NCBI GenBank assembly: GCA_947593975.1
Contig: CANQDW010000013.1
Coordinates: forward strand, 1-38,926
Length of the DNA: 38,926 bases
Direction of reading: 5' to 3'
Source of the DNA: an uncultured Lachnospiraceae bacterium
GTDB taxonomy: Bacteria > Bacillota > Clostridia > Lachnospirales > Lachnospiraceae
Shown: positions 1-9,972 of the stretch, piece after piece
Numbering within the stretch: the first letter of the stretch is position 1
Layout of the letters: each line of letters opens with the position of its first letter
Notes under the pieces: generated by a model
Told to the model about the DNA's origin: nothing
Seen by the model: the letters and a program-made list of their open reading frames with translations, nothing else
Database searches by the model: none
Made by a program: the position numbers and the translations under genes

Positions 1-1386
1 CCTCTTCTCAAGCGCGTTTGCAAGCGTTGATTTGCCTGCGCCGCTAAGTCCCGTAAACCATATGGTCTTGGCTTCCTGTCCGAGTTCCTGTTCACGTATC
101 TTTCTCGTGATATCCATGTTCTGCCATACGACATTATCTTCACGCTTAAGTTCACGCTTCACAACTCCGCAGGCTGAAGTCATATTGGTCTCGCTGTCAA
201 TAAGTATGAAACATCCCAGAGAATTGATCTTTGCAAACGACGACATCACTATCTTATCCGCGGTCATGATCTCGCATACGCCTATCTCGTTCTTCTTTAA
301 TGTTTCGCACGTCTTGCGCTTGCCCGAATTGATATCTATGCTGTGGCATACTCTCGTTACCGAAGCAAGTATCTTTTTGGTTCCGAGTTTAAGATAATAG
401 CTCTTTCCTGTCTGAAGCTCGGTATCGTCCATCCAAAGGACCTGGCTCCGAAACAGGTTTGCAACTACGGCTTTATCTTCGTTATTTACAAGGACGCATC
501 CTCTTGATATATCCATTTCCCTGTCGATCACGAGCGTTACAGGCTGTCCGCTTACGGCTTCCTCAACCTTCTTATCGCATACGTACACTTCTTTTACAAC
601 GGCCGTTTCACCGCTTGGAAGCGACTTTACCTTATCGCCTGGTTTTACCGAGCCTTCTTCGATCTGACCCTGGAATCCCCTGAACTTATAATCAGGCCTG
701 CACACTCTCTGTATCGGCATAACAAAATCTTTATCCGTATTTTCTTTCTCCGTATCGATATCCTCAAGATATGAAAGAAGCGGAACGCCGTCGTACCAAG
801 GCGTCTTATCCGACTTTTCGGTAATGTTATCGCCCTTCGTAGCCGATACCGGGATAACATATATGCTTTCCGAATCTATATCTTTCATAAGCTCCATTAT
901 ATCAGCTTTGATCTTGTCGTATACGCGCTTATCATAATTAACGATATCCATCTTATTGATAACGAATACGAAATGCTTGATTCCCATAAGGGCGCATATC
1001 CTAAGATGCCTTCTGGTCTGTATAAGGACTCCCTTTGAAGCGTCCGTAAGCAGTATCGCAAGTTCCGCAAAAGATGCGCCTACAGCCATATTCCTCGTAT
1101 ACTCTTCATGGCCCGGCGTATCCGCAACAATAAAACTTCTCTTTTCAGTTGTAAAATATCTGTATGCAACATCAATGGTAATGCCCTGTTCACGCTCCGC
1201 CATAAGTCCGTCTAAAAGGAGCGAATAGTCCGGCTCACCGTCGTTGCTGCCTATTTTACTGTCCATTTCAAGCGCTTTTTTCTGATCTGCAAATATAAGC
1301 TTTGCATCATAAAGCATGTGTCCTATAAGCGTTGATTTTCCGTCGTCAACACTTCCGCACGTAATAAATTTAAGAAGGCTTTTCAT
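1..1386 (-). CDS. cysNC: Sulfate adenylyltransferase subunit 1 / APS kinase fusion (CysN-CysC), partial at left edge
   Basis: The CysN part is the GTPase that drives ATP sulfurylase (sulfate + ATP to APS); the CysC part phosphorylates APS to PAPS in the cytoplasm. The reading frame is open for 462 codons to the window edge. An EF-Tu-like GTPase is visible: P-loop GSVDDGKST at residues 11-19, DTPGH at 89-93, and NKMD at 144-147. After beta-barrel domains the chain continues into a second P-loop, GLSGAGKST at about 446-454, which is the APS kinase signature. The protein is therefore a fusion, with most of CysC outside the window. The ATG shares one base with the cysD stop (TAATG), so translation is probably coupled. 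No cysH, sulfite reductase or sulfate permease is visible. PAPS could feed sulfotransfer rather than reduction, but the rest of the operon is not seen. Confidence 0.95.
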   Translation of the reverse strand, partial: MKSLLKFITCGSVDDGKSTLIGHMLYDAKLIFADQKKALEMDSKIGSNDGEPDYSLLLDGLMAEREQGITIDVAYRYFTTEKRSFIVADTPGHEEYTRNMAVGASFAELAILLTDASKGVLIQTRRHLRICALMGIKHFVFVINKMDIVNYDKRVYDKIKADIMELMKDIDSESIYVIPVSATKGDNITEKSDKTPWYDGVPLLSYLEDIDTEKENTDKDFVMPIQRVCRPDYKFRGFQGQIEEGSVKPGDKVKSLPSGETAVVKEVYVCDKKVEEAVSGQPVTLVIDREMDISRGCVLVNNEDKAVVANLFRSQVLWMDDTELQTGKSYYLKLGTKKILASVTRVCHSIDINSGKRKTCETLKKNEIGVCEIMTADKIVMSSFAKINSLGCFILIDSETNMTSACGVVKRELKREDNVVWQNMDITRKIREQELGQEAKTIWFTGLSGAGKSTLANALEKR

Positions 1387-2285
1387 TAGAAGTATCCCTC
1401 CCTTTTTCTTCTTTCCATACTTGCAGCTCCCTCATAATCTATAACCCTGCTTGTCCTTTCAGAGGATACTGCGCTGAGCGTTTCTTCTATTATCTCGGGA
1501 AGGGTCTCCGCATCCGATTCGATTCCGCCTGTAAGAGGATAGCAGCCGAGCGTACGGAAACGTACTTTTTTCATCTCGATCTTTTCGCCCTCACGCAGCT
1601 TCATCCTGTCGTCGTCTACCATGATTATATTGCCGTCGCGGTATACGACCGGCCTTTCCTTCGCAAAATACAGGGGAACGATAGGTATATTTTCACGTTC
1701 TATATACTGCCATATATCCCTCTCTGTCCAGTTGGAAAGCGGAAATACCCTTATGCTCTCGCCTTTTATTATCTGTGCGTTATACAGCTTCCACATCTCG
1801 GGCCTCTGGTTCTTAGGTTCCCATGCATGTTCGCTGTTGCGGAATGAGAATATCCTTTCTTTCGCGCGTGACTTTTCTTCGTCGCGCCTTCCTCCGCCAA
1901 ACGCAGCCGTAAATCCGTATTTATCAAGCGCCTGTTTAAGAGCCTGCGTTTTCATAACGTCAGTATATATCGAACCGTGGTCAAAAGGATTGATCCCCTT
2001 CTTTACACCCTCTTCGTTGGTATATACTATCAATTCCATTCCCGTTTCCTTAGCCATCTTGTCACGAAATTCGATCATTTCATGAAATTTCCAGGTAGTA
2101 TCGATGTGCATAAGCGGGAACGGCGGCTTTTCCGGATAAAATGCCTTCTGCGCAAGCCTAAGCATTACCGAACTGTCTTTTCCAATGGAATAGAGCATTA
2201 CAGGCTTCTCACATTCGGCGGCAACTTCACGCATGATATATATCGCTTCCGCCTCCAGCCTGTCAAGCTGTGATAAATTACTCAT
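1386..2285 (-). CDS. cysD: Sulfate adenylyltransferase subunit 2 (CysD)
   Basis: This is the PP-loop ATP pyrophosphatase-type subunit that, with CysN, makes APS from sulfate and ATP. The frame gives 299 residues, the usual CysD length, beginning [14 protein letters not shown]. The PP-loop SIGKDS is at residues 33-38 and the conserved [15 protein letters not shown] stretch is at 130-144. The frame is open further upstream, but an AGGAGG lies just before two adjacent ATGs (2288 and 2285) and family alignment favours MSNL at 2285. The start lies inside the end of the upstream sulfotransferase gene (8 nt overlap), and the stop overlaps the cysN start by one base. The three genes are almost certainly one translationally coupled operon. 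Confidence 0.96.
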   Translation of the reverse strand: MSNLSQLDRLEAEAIYIMREVAAECEKPVMLYSIGKDSSVMLRLAQKAFYPEKPPFPLMHIDTTWKFHEMIEFRDKMAKETGMELIVYTNEEGVKKGINPFDHGSIYTDVMKTQALKQALDKYGFTAAFGGGRRDEEKSRAKERIFSFRNSEHAWEPKNQRPEMWKLYNAQIIKGESIRVFPLSNWTERDIWQYIERENIPIVPLYFAKERPVVYRDGNIIMVDDDRMKLREGEKIEMKKVRFRTLGCYPLTGGIESDAETLPEIIEETLSAVSSERTSRVIDYEGAASMERRKREGYF

Positions 2286-4374
2286 CATTCTCCTCCTGAT
2301 CGTTAATCTCAAATTCTTTTCCCGTGTCATATAATTTTCCAAGACACCGTATATAGAGATGATATCTGTCTTTTTTTAGTCTGTCAATACCAATAGTCAT
2401 ATAATATCCATAATTGTAAGTTATTGCGAGCACTTCCTGTACCGTTCCCGTATAATCCACAACATACGTATTATCATTTCCGACAAAGTACAGATGCGAT
2501 ATTATATGATCCACGCCGTACATATATAATATATTGCCGAACACTTTAAAGTCCGCTCTTGCGATCCGCTCTGTGTGGTCAAGGTCTTCCCATTTCCTGC
2601 CGGCAAGCATACGTTCAAATTCTATCTCTTTTTGCTTGCGCGTCTTCATCTTTCCTTCACGTTTAGCCATTCTGGTCGCGCCTTCTGGCCTCGGCGGCAC
2701 ATCTTCTGCTCCGGAGACGTCTATAGGATCTGTTTCTTCGGGATATTCAACCTCTCCGAACATAACCGGATCGGTACTTATCTTTTCCGCAAGCGAATTA
2801 AAGTTAAATTCAAACGGATAAGCTCTGTAAAACTTATTCTTTACTCCTATAAGATACTCAAGCTCGCCGTCCGAATACGAATAATCGTATATAAGCGCGG
2901 GCATTTTCTTATATTTTTTATCCAGGCAGCCGCTCATCATAAGCAGGCGGTCCTTTTCCCTTGAAAATACCGCGTTGGAACGGACTGTAGATTTTTCGCT
3001 GACAAATCTTTTATGAAGCCTTACGGTCTTTGTCTTTTCGTTTATAAAATATATGTTTCCGTATGAACAATCGTCATTATCAAAATTATCCGTCTGCCTC
3101 CTGCTCTGATAATGGTTGTCGTACAGCATTATCCGGGATACATCCGGGTCGTCGTCAGGCTTTCTGTCCACCTGATAGCTTGCATGCGCCTGATAGAACC
3201 ATTTGATATCATCATGTTCCGGCTTAAGCACGTATGGTTCCATGGTTGTGCCTTTCCAGAAAAACGGATCGCCGAGTATCCATATGAGCTTTCCGTCCGC
3301 CCAGTTTATCTTAAGCACGCTGTGAAGGTTTCTCAGGCATACAAGTACGCAGTTATCCTGCTTCTGGTACGATACGGTATTCATATGCGCCCAGTCCGCG
3401 CTGTCCTTAACGGACGGTTCCGTGATAATATCGTCCATTTCAACTTTCTTTACGATCTTGCCCGTTACCCTGTCAAGTTCCGCAACAACATCTTCGCAAT
3501 ATTTTACGAGCGAGCTTGTTGCAATGAGGATATTTCCGTGAGGGCCCATCTCATATACGTCATGGTGAAGCGCGTTCTTTACATGAAGGGTACGCCTTAC
3601 CCTGCCCCACAAATCATTCTCATATGCGACCGTAGAATGCGGCACGCCGAACCCCGGTCTCAAAACGCCTCTGTCCATATGAAGGAACAATCCGTCCGAC
3701 AGATGGAATACGCCGTAGTTCTTACTTGGCTTTTTAATATAATATCTTATGTTTCCTTTGGAATCTATTATTGTAGGGAACCACATGTCCACGCCCGAGA
3801 TATAATAAAACGGGTACGCGGGTTCTCCCTTTTTCAAAAATACCTTTGCGGTTTTCTTCATATCTTCCGGAAGCGGTTCCGTCTGTATCTCAAAGCGCAG
3901 ATGTTTTACCTGCTTTTTCCCGGATGACAGCACTATATGGACTTTATTTGATATTCCTGCGAACATACCGACTATAGGTATCCTGTGATTTGTTGCCGGA
4001 GGAAGTTCTCCTTTAACAACAGTGTCTTCACTGCTCTCCACCCATACCTCTGCGCTCATAGGCTTATCGGTATTAAATATAGCCATCGCGGAAAGAGGCA
4101 CATACCCGTATGGATTTTTGACAATAAGAATGTTTTTCAGATTGTATTCACCTGATTCTGCAAGCTCGTTAATAACGCACTCCCTTGCAAGCGTCTTTAC
4201 ATGGATATTCGCCATATCTTCAATGGTGTCCGTGAACGCGATCCTGTTATCTTCGGTTATTTTCCTGAGATAACGCTGAAAACGGCTGTCAAGATAATCC
4301 TCATCAAGATACGTAATTGCTTTAGTATACAGAAAACTGCGCTTAATTTTCTCAATCAACGGTCTTATAGCCAT
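2278..4374 (-). CDS. Arylsulfotransferase-like protein (ASST family), cytoplasmic form
   Basis: Arylsulfate sulfotransferases move a sulfuryl group between phenolic compounds through a sulfo-histidine intermediate. The 698-residue chain has the six-bladed propeller pattern of this family, with repeated G-x-I/L-x-W and N-L-HS-V-x-K-I segments. The conserved catalytic positions can be matched by context: His270/271 ([12 protein letters not shown]), His330 (DWAHMN), Arg348 (CLRNLHSV) and His397 (YQAHASY), the last being the expected nucleophile. There is no signal peptide, since the N-terminus is charged and helical; the well-studied enterobacterial enzyme is periplasmic. The region around 550-600 is acidic and basic in turn and may be a linker. 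An AGAGGAG lies 7 nt before the ATG. The gene leads an operon with cysD and cysNC, overlapping cysD by 8 nt. Family membership is fairly secure; substrate and sulfate donor are unknown. Confidence 0.82.
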   Translation of the reverse strand: MAIRPLIEKIKRSFLYTKAITYLDEDYLDSRFQRYLRKITEDNRIAFTDTIEDMANIHVKTLARECVINELAESGEYNLKNILIVKNPYGYVPLSAMAIFNTDKPMSAEVWVESSEDTVVKGELPPATNHRIPIVGMFAGISNKVHIVLSSGKKQVKHLRFEIQTEPLPEDMKKTAKVFLKKGEPAYPFYYISGVDMWFPTIIDSKGNIRYYIKKPSKNYGVFHLSDGLFLHMDRGVLRPGFGVPHSTVAYENDLWGRVRRTLHVKNALHHDVYEMGPHGNILIATSSLVKYCEDVVAELDRVTGKIVKKVEMDDIITEPSVKDSADWAHMNTVSYQKQDNCVLVCLRNLHSVLKINWADGKLIWILGDPFFWKGTTMEPYVLKPEHDDIKWFYQAHASYQVDRKPDDDPDVSRIMLYDNHYQSRRQTDNFDNDDCSYGNIYFINEKTKTVRLHKRFVSEKSTVRSNAVFSREKDRLLMMSGCLDKKYKKMPALIYDYSYSDGELEYLIGVKNKFYRAYPFEFNFNSLAEKISTDPVMFGEVEYPEETDPIDVSGAEDVPPRPEGATRMAKREGKMKTRKQKEIEFERMLAGRKWEDLDHTERIARADFKVFGNILYMYGVDHIISHLYFVGNDNTYVVDYTGTVQEVLAITYNYGYYMTIGIDRLKKDRYHLYIRCLGKLYDTGKEFEINDQEENDE

Positions 4375-4410
4375 GGAGCCACTCCTCTACATAAAAAATA
4401 TACAATACGT

Positions 4411-4439
4411 ATTATAATGGATATTTTATCCATTATCCA
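4411..4439 (-). promoter_or_regulatory. Predicted sigma-A promoter of the sulfotransferase-cysDNC operon
   Basis: On the minus strand, TGGATA (4439-4434, four of six matches to -35) is followed after 17 bp by a perfect TATAAT (4416-4411). The predicted start site is about 30 bases before the ribosome binding site of the sulfotransferase gene. A perfect inverted repeat fills the spacer, which suggests repression. This is a sequence prediction only. Confidence 0.6.
4414..4436. promoter_or_regulatory. Perfect 9-5-9 inverted repeat, candidate operator
   Basis: ATAATGGAT, five bases (ATTTT), then ATCCATTAT form a perfect dyad. It covers the whole -35/-10 spacer and part of the -10 box of the sulfotransferase promoter. 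A protein bound there would block RNA polymerase. The regulator is not encoded next to it. A sulfur or cysteine-responsive Rrf2-type repressor would be a reasonable guess, but nothing in the sequence proves it. Confidence 0.55.
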
Positions 4440-4483
4440 CGCATATTTTTTAATAAAATCATGTCATTTTTGTGTCTAAAACA

Positions 4484-6253
4484 TCAATCATACTGCGACA
4501 TATACATATTATAGTATAAACCTCGCTGTTTTATAAGAGAATCATGCGTTCCAAGCTCTTCTATGGCGCCGTTATTTACGACCAGTATACAGTCTGCGCC
4601 CCTTATCGTTGAGAGCCTGTGCGCGATAACAAAACATGTACGTCCTTTCATAAGCGCGATCATTGCTTCCGATATAGCCTTTTCGGTTCTCGTATCCACA
4701 TTGGAAGTCGCCTCGTCAAGTATAAGCATCGAAGCGTCCGCAAGCATTGCCCTTGCAATCGTAATGAGCTGCTTCTGCCCTTTTGATATATTATGTCCGT
4801 CTTCCGTAATGACCGTATCATAACCCTTGGGCTGGCTCATGATATAAGAATGGAGCTTCGCCGCTTTCGCCGCCCGTATCACTTCCTCATCGGAAGCGTT
4901 CTCCTTTGCGTACGCGATGTTTTCTTTTATCGTACCGGTAAAAACCCATGTGTCCTGGAGCACCATTACATACGCTCTCCTAAGCGATTCCCTCGTAACT
5001 TCCCTTATATCTTTTCCGTCGATAAGAATAGCTCCTTTATCCACGTCGTAGAACCTCATAAGGAGATTGATGATCGTTGTCTTTCCCGCGCCGGTCGCTC
5101 CGACTATCGCTATGACGTTTCCCGGTTTCGCGGTTATATTCATATCCTTAAGTACAGGCTTTTTCTTATCATATCCAAATGTAACATTTTTTACGCATAC
5201 TTCGCCCTTTATATCGCAAAGCGTGGCCGCGCCTTCCATATCCGCCGACTCCTCTTTTTCGGAAAGCAGCTTAAATACCCTTTCCGCGGCTGCAAGCGCC
5301 GACATAAGTTCGTTATACATATTCGCGATCTCGTTGATAGGCCCCGAAAACTTCCTCGAATACAAAACAAACGACGATATCTGCCCTATTGAAACCATAT
5401 TGTACAGATAGAAAAATGCTCCGCTTATCGCTACAAGCGCAAGCGACAGGTTATTGATAAATCCCACTCCCGGACCGATGATAGTTCCGTAATAATCGGC
5501 GTCATAGAACGCATCGGCCGCGCCGGTATTGATATTATCAAATCCCTCTATCACGCCTTCCTCGTTCGCGTACGCCTGTATTGTCTTATGCCCGGAAAAC
5601 ATCTCCTCCGTAAAACCGTTAAGCTCGCCGTACTTTTTGGAACGTTTTGCAAATAACGGCCTCGTCTTCTTTGTCATATACCTCGTATATATGATTGAAA
5701 ACGGAATCGTAATGAGAGTGCTTATAACCAGCACCGGGCTTATGTAGATCATCATTCCGAACGAGCATACAACCGTAATAAAACTCGAAACTATCTGCAC
5801 CACATCGGCGGAAAGCGACGTATTGATCACGTCAATATCATAAGAGACCCTGCTTATTATATCGCCCGTCTGATTGGTATCGTAATATCCCACGGGAATA
5901 CGGGTAAGCTTCTCAAATACCTCCGTCCGCATCTGCTTTGCTATGCGGCGTCCTATGATGATCATAACCGACGAAAGGACATAGGACATTATTACCGACA
6001 ATATGTAAAATAATATCATAAGTCCCGCATAATAATAGACTTTTTTAAAATCCACAAGCCCTTTTCCCGCTGCTATCACGTCTATTGCGTTTCCGGAAAG
6101 TTTTGGCCCGAGCAGGGCAAATATATTGGAAAATACCGAAAGGAATATCGCCGCCGCGGTAAGCGCCTTATATTTCAATATGTACTTTATGATACGCCTT
6201 ACCGTTCCCCTCGCGTCTTTAGGCTTATCGGTTTTCGTGCTGAATGGCGGCAT
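4484..6253 (-). CDS. Heterodimeric ABC exporter half, catalytically competent NBD
   Basis: This 589-residue half-transporter has a type IV exporter membrane domain (about six helices, residues 25-320) followed by a nucleotide-binding domain. Visible ATPase motifs are Walker A GATGAGKTT (385-393), Q-loop Gln433, Walker B LILDE with catalytic Glu514, and H-loop His545. The signature is degenerate: NISKGQ (488-493) instead of LSGGQ. The gene lies 19 bp downstream of another half-transporter that has the opposite pattern, so the two should pair as in the TM287/288 or BmrCD type. Together they would pump a drug, lipid or peptide out of the cell; the substrate cannot be read from sequence. An AGAGGTGAAGG precedes the ATG. 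No clear terminator separates it from the sulfotransferase gene downstream. Confidence 0.93.
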   Translation of the reverse strand: MPPFSTKTDKPKDARGTVRRIIKYILKYKALTAAAIFLSVFSNIFALLGPKLSGNAIDVIAAGKGLVDFKKVYYYAGLMILFYILSVIMSYVLSSVMIIIGRRIAKQMRTEVFEKLTRIPVGYYDTNQTGDIISRVSYDIDVINTSLSADVVQIVSSFITVVCSFGMMIYISPVLVISTLITIPFSIIYTRYMTKKTRPLFAKRSKKYGELNGFTEEMFSGHKTIQAYANEEGVIEGFDNINTGAADAFYDADYYGTIIGPGVGFINNLSLALVAISGAFFYLYNMVSIGQISSFVLYSRKFSGPINEIANMYNELMSALAAAERVFKLLSEKEESADMEGAATLCDIKGEVCVKNVTFGYDKKKPVLKDMNITAKPGNVIAIVGATGAGKTTIINLLMRFYDVDKGAILIDGKDIREVTRESLRRAYVMVLQDTWVFTGTIKENIAYAKENASDEEVIRAAKAAKLHSYIMSQPKGYDTVITEDGHNISKGQKQLITIARAMLADASMLILDEATSNVDTRTEKAISEAMIALMKGRTCFVIAHRLSTIRGADCILVVNNGAIEELGTHDSLIKQRGLYYNMYMSQYD

Positions 6254-6272
6254 GCGCCTTCACCTCTTTCTG

Positions 6273-7979
6273 TTATTCAAATGCGCCCATCTGAGACATG
6301 TATATATCTTTATATACTTCACACTCTTTAAGGAGCGATTCGTGGGTTCCGAATCCTATCATCTCTCCCTCTTCAAGCACGAGTATATTAGTCATATCCT
6401 TAACTGAACTTACCCTCTGCGCAACCGTGATCCTTATGCTGTCACGGTATTTTTCCCTGATATTATTCCTTATTACCGCATCGGTTTTATAATCAAGCGC
6501 GCTTGAGGAATCGTCAAAAACTATGATTTCCGAATCCCCCGCAAGGGCTCTCGCAATAAGGAGCCTCTGCCTCTGTCCCCCGCTTAAGTTCATTCCCTTT
6601 ATCGCAACGGGATAATCCATGTCAAACGATCCTATCATAGCGGTTTGTGCGGCTTCTTTCGCCTTATCCCGGCTTATGCCCCGTCCGAAATTGATATTTT
6701 CATATACGGTATCGTTAAATATCGTGTCGTTTTGAAAAACTATCCCGAACTTTCTTCTTATATCATGTAACGACATGTTCCTTATATCTTTTCCGTGCAG
6801 TCTTATGGTTCCTGCGCTTACGTCATAAAATGCAAGCAAAAGGTTGAGCAGCGTAGTTTTTCCGCAGCCCGTAGAACCGATGATCCCAAGCGATTCGCCT
6901 TTTTTAACTTTAAAACTTATATTCTTAAGGCTTTCGGCGCTGTTTTTATCGTAGCAGAAGCTTACGTTATCAAATTCAATAACCGTATCGCCGTCATACT
7001 CCCCGCTTCCATACGCGCCGTCCGTCTTTCGTTCATCTTCGGGCACTTCAAGTACAAGAGCTATCCTGTCCGCCGAAGCTCCCGCCTTTGAATATTGTAT
7101 AAATATACGGTTGATACCCATAACAGCCTGGAGTATCATATTGAAATATGTAAGGAACGCAAGTATCACGCCCGGCTTCATATCACCCGCGTTAACCCTG
7201 TATGCGCCTATAACTACTATCAGCGTAAAGCCTATATTTAACAGCAGGTTCATAAGAGGGTTCGGCAGAGCCATCATCATCCCGGCGCGTATATCCGCGT
7301 CAGTAAGGTTTTTATTTGCGTTAAAAAACCGCTTTTTTTCATATTCTGATTTTGAAAGAGCCCGGATTATCCTGACTCCGGTTATATTTTCCCTAAGAAC
7401 CCTTACAACATCGTCGAGTTTTGCCTGGACGTTCCTGAATACCGGAATACCCCTTGACGAAACGAATACGGTAACAAACATCATGACAGGTATCATGCAC
7501 AAAAGCACAACCGACAGCCGTATCTCCATTATCCCCGCTACCAAAAGTCCTCCGGTAAGCATTATCGGCGCGCGCACTCCTATTCGCTGTATCATTCCTA
7601 TAAAACTCTGTACATTGTAAGAATCAGACGTCATCCTTGAAATAAGCGACGGGAGAGTGATCTCATCAAAATCCGCTCCCTTAAGATATATTGTCTTTTT
7701 GAAAAGATCCCGTCTAAGCGTATATATCGAATCCCTTGCGGTAAGCGTAGCCATACGGTTTGCGGCAACGTTCATCGCGCGTACGACAATCGCAAGCAGC
7801 ACCATGATAAATCCCGCTATTATAACGTGTATTATCTGCCTTTTCGGCGCAGCCTCATCGATCATGTATTCCAGCATGTACGGTATCAGAAGCTCGAAAA
7901 TTACGGCAGCGAATTTAAGGAATACCGTAAGCGCCACTTTACCCTTATAGGGTCTCATGTACTCCAACATCAGTTTCAT
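6273..7979 (-). CDS. Heterodimeric ABC exporter half, degenerate NBD
   Basis: This 568-residue membrane protein has the same exporter layout: membrane domain about residues 10-300, then the NBD. Walker A is GSTGCGKTT (368-376), Q-loop Gln416, and the signature is a perfect LSGGQ (465-469). The catalytic glutamate after Walker B is Asp490 (VFDDSSS), and the H-loop histidine is Gln521 (VAQRVS). Its own ATP site should therefore hydrolyse poorly, while its LSGGQ completes the active site of the downstream partner. The ATG follows AGAAGAAGG by nine bases and is the first gene of the pair. The upstream region is AT-rich and divergent from the phosphate transporter. No convincing promoter pair or regulator gene (such as MarR) is seen. 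Confidence 0.93.
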   Translation of the reverse strand: MKLMLEYMRPYKGKVALTVFLKFAAVIFELLIPYMLEYMIDEAAPKRQIIHVIIAGFIMVLLAIVVRAMNVAANRMATLTARDSIYTLRRDLFKKTIYLKGADFDEITLPSLISRMTSDSYNVQSFIGMIQRIGVRAPIMLTGGLLVAGIMEIRLSVVLLCMIPVMMFVTVFVSSRGIPVFRNVQAKLDDVVRVLRENITGVRIIRALSKSEYEKKRFFNANKNLTDADIRAGMMMALPNPLMNLLLNIGFTLIVVIGAYRVNAGDMKPGVILAFLTYFNMILQAVMGINRIFIQYSKAGASADRIALVLEVPEDERKTDGAYGSGEYDGDTVIEFDNVSFCYDKNSAESLKNISFKVKKGESLGIIGSTGCGKTTLLNLLLAFYDVSAGTIRLHGKDIRNMSLHDIRRKFGIVFQNDTIFNDTVYENINFGRGISRDKAKEAAQTAMIGSFDMDYPVAIKGMNLSGGQRQRLLIARALAGDSEIIVFDDSSSALDYKTDAVIRNNIREKYRDSIRITVAQRVSSVKDMTNILVLEEGEMIGFGTHESLLKECEVYKDIYMSQMGAFE

Positions 7980-8146
7980 TTTTTATGCCTTCTTCTCACA
8001 TTTGGTAGTCAAAATATACACATAAGCATTTTAATTTTAACGTATATTTACTAATTTACCATTAAAATTGTATTATAAAATAATTGGTATGGGTTATTTT
8101 TTTATAATATCGGTATTATTTGGTATCCTTTTCTACATTTAACGAC

Positions 8147-8174
8147 TTTACATTTATATCAAATCTGTTATTAT
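8147..8174 (+). promoter_or_regulatory. Predicted promoter of the Na/Pi cotransporter gene
   Basis: TTTACA (8147-8152) and TATTAT (8169-8174) are separated by 16 bp. A strong ribosome binding site, GGAGGT at 8182-8187, follows and lies nine bases before the ATG. This leaves a very short 5' leader, so no riboswitch or phosphate-sensing leader fits here. Confidence 0.5.
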
Positions 8175-8196
8175 TGGAATTGGAGGTAAAATATAT

Positions 8197-9972
8197 ATGG
8201 GAATATCTAATGTGATTTCTTTACTTGGAGGCGTTGCCCTGTTTTTGTTCGGAATGTCCTTAATGGGCGACGGGCTTAAAATGGTTGCCGGCAACAAACT
8301 GGAAATTATACTTTGGAAACTTACCAACAACCCCTTAAAGGGAATACTTCTCGGTACCGCCGTCACTGCAGTTATCCAGAGTTCTTCCGCTACAACAGTC
8401 ATGGTTGTCGGTTTTGTAAACGCCGGAATGATGAAAGTTGCCCAGGCAATAGGAATAATCATGGGCGCGAATATAGGAACGAGCATAACCGGCTGGATAT
8501 TGTGCCTGTCTTATATCAATAACGATGCAAGCGGCGTTGCAAGCATCCTTTCAACCGCAACACTTTCCGCTATTATAGCCATCGTCGGCATAATACTGAG
8601 AATGGTATGCAGCAAGATGACGATGCGCCACCTCGGAAACATATTCCTCGGTTTCGCTGTCCTTATGTTCGGTATGCAGAATATGAGCGCCGCCGTTTCT
8701 CCGCTTAAAGACAGCGAAGCATTTATGGGCACTCTTACCGCGTTCTCCAATCCGCTTCTCGGAATCCTTATAGGTATCCTTATAACCGCAGTCCTCCAAA
8801 GCGCTTCCGCTTCAGTCGGAATACTTCAGGCCCTTTCGATGACCGGAGCCATTAACTTTTCTACCGCGCTTCCTATCATCATGGGTATGGGCATCGGAGC
8901 TTCGGCGCCTGTGCTGCTTTCGGCAGTCGGAACCAACACAAACGGAAAAAGGACTGCTTTCATATATCTGTTTAACGATCTGTTCGGCACGATAATATGG
9001 GCGGCTATATTCTATACGGTCAATGCATTTGTACATTTTGGCTTTATGGATATGACTATGGGCCCCGTATCGATCGCCTTGATCAATACAATATTCCGTA
9101 CCGCGACCATGCTTGTTCTGAGCCCGTTCATAGGGAAACTCGAACAGCTCGTGTGTTTCCTGTTCAAAGAGAATCCGGAAGAACTCGAAGATATCCAGGA
9201 AATCGACCAGCTTGAAGAGCGTTTTATCGCGCACCCTGCGCTTGCCATAGAACAGAGCCGTCAGGCTGTGTGTTCAATGGCTAAGAAAGCCCGCAAGAAT
9301 ATAGCGCGTTCAATATCGCTCCTTTCCGACTATGACAAAAAACATTATAATAAAGTATATGCCAAAGAGGAGATCATCGACAAATATGAGGACAAGCTGG
9401 GTACATATCTTGTAAAACTCACGGGAGTCGAGCTTAAAGACAGCCAGACAAGGGAAGTCTCGCTTATACTTCATACCCTCGGCGACTTCGAGCGTATAGG
9501 CGATCACGCAGTAAATATCGCAGATCTTGCAAATGAGATACATGACAAGAAGATCAAGTTTTCAAACGACGCCGTTCGTGAACTCAAAGTATTAAAGCGC
9601 GCCGTAAACGATATACTCGATCTTGCCATAGACGGGTATATCGAAAACGATATGAGCAAAGCCTATAAGGTAGAACCGCTTGAAGAAGTTGTGGATCATC
9701 TGTGCTACGAACTTAAAACGCGCCATATCCACCGTGTGCAGTCAGGTCACTGTACACTTAACCAGGGCTTTATATTCAACGACCTGCTTACCAATTATGA
9801 GAGGATCGCCGACTATTGCTCCAACATCGCCGTAGCGATGATAGAGCTTCAGTCAGACGTATTTGATACGCACGAATACCTTAACGCGCTAAAAGATAAT
9901 TCCATTAAAGAGATAGACAACGCTGAATTTAAGAAGTACTTTGAAGAATATAAGACCCGGTATTCCGTATAA
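8197..9972 (+). CDS. Na+/phosphate cotransporter family protein with PhoU-like C-terminal domain
   Basis: This 591-residue protein belongs to the NptA/YjbB type of sodium-phosphate cotransporters. The membrane domain has two inverted repeats, each with the family's QS-S/A-SA motif: QSSSATT at 61-67 and QSASAS at 201-206, where Na+ and phosphate are expected to bind. About eight hydrophobic helices cover residues 5-310. The soluble C-terminal half (about 350-570) has the heptad-like E-R-I-GDHA-N and YERIADYCSN patterns of PhoU domains, which often tune phosphate flux. The start is clear (GGAGGT nine bases upstream). The gene stands alone, divergent from the ABC exporter pair, and ends inside its own terminator. 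It could act in uptake or, like YjbB, in export; direction cannot be told from sequence. Confidence 0.92.
   Translation: MGISNVISLLGGVALFLFGMSLMGDGLKMVAGNKLEIILWKLTNNPLKGILLGTAVTAVIQSSSATTVMVVGFVNAGMMKVAQAIGIIMGANIGTSITGWILCLSYINNDASGVASILSTATLSAIIAIVGIILRMVCSKMTMRHLGNIFLGFAVLMFGMQNMSAAVSPLKDSEAFMGTLTAFSNPLLGILIGILITAVLQSASASVGILQALSMTGAINFSTALPIIMGMGIGASAPVLLSAVGTNTNGKRTAFIYLFNDLFGTIIWAAIFYTVNAFVHFGFMDMTMGPVSIALINTIFRTATMLVLSPFIGKLEQLVCFLFKENPEELEDIQEIDQLEERFIAHPALAIEQSRQAVCSMAKKARKNIARSISLLSDYDKKHYNKVYAKEEIIDKYEDKLGTYLVKLTGVELKDSQTREVSLILHTLGDFERIGDHAVNIADLANEIHDKKIKFSNDAVRELKVLKRAVNDILDLAIDGYIENDMSKAYKVEPLEEVVDHLCYELKTRHIHRVQSGHCTLNQGFIFNDLLTNYERIADYCSNIAVAMIELQSDVFDTHEYLNALKDNSIKEIDNAEFKKYFEEYKTRYSV

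Noticed and set aside
3112-3927. A long plus-strand frame (271 codons) opposite the sulfotransferase gene
   Set aside because: It lies fully within a gene with clear catalytic motifs, lacks a ribosome site and has no recognisable protein pattern. It is a shadow of codon bias.
4375-4483. A terminator after the ABC exporter pair
   Set aside because: No stem with a T-run is visible. The only dyad overlaps the promoter of the next gene and is better read as an operator.
7980-8196. A promoter for the ABC exporter pair in the divergent gap
   Set aside because: A TATAAT is present on the minus strand but no fitting -35 box. TTAAAA-16-TATATT is possible but too weak to list.
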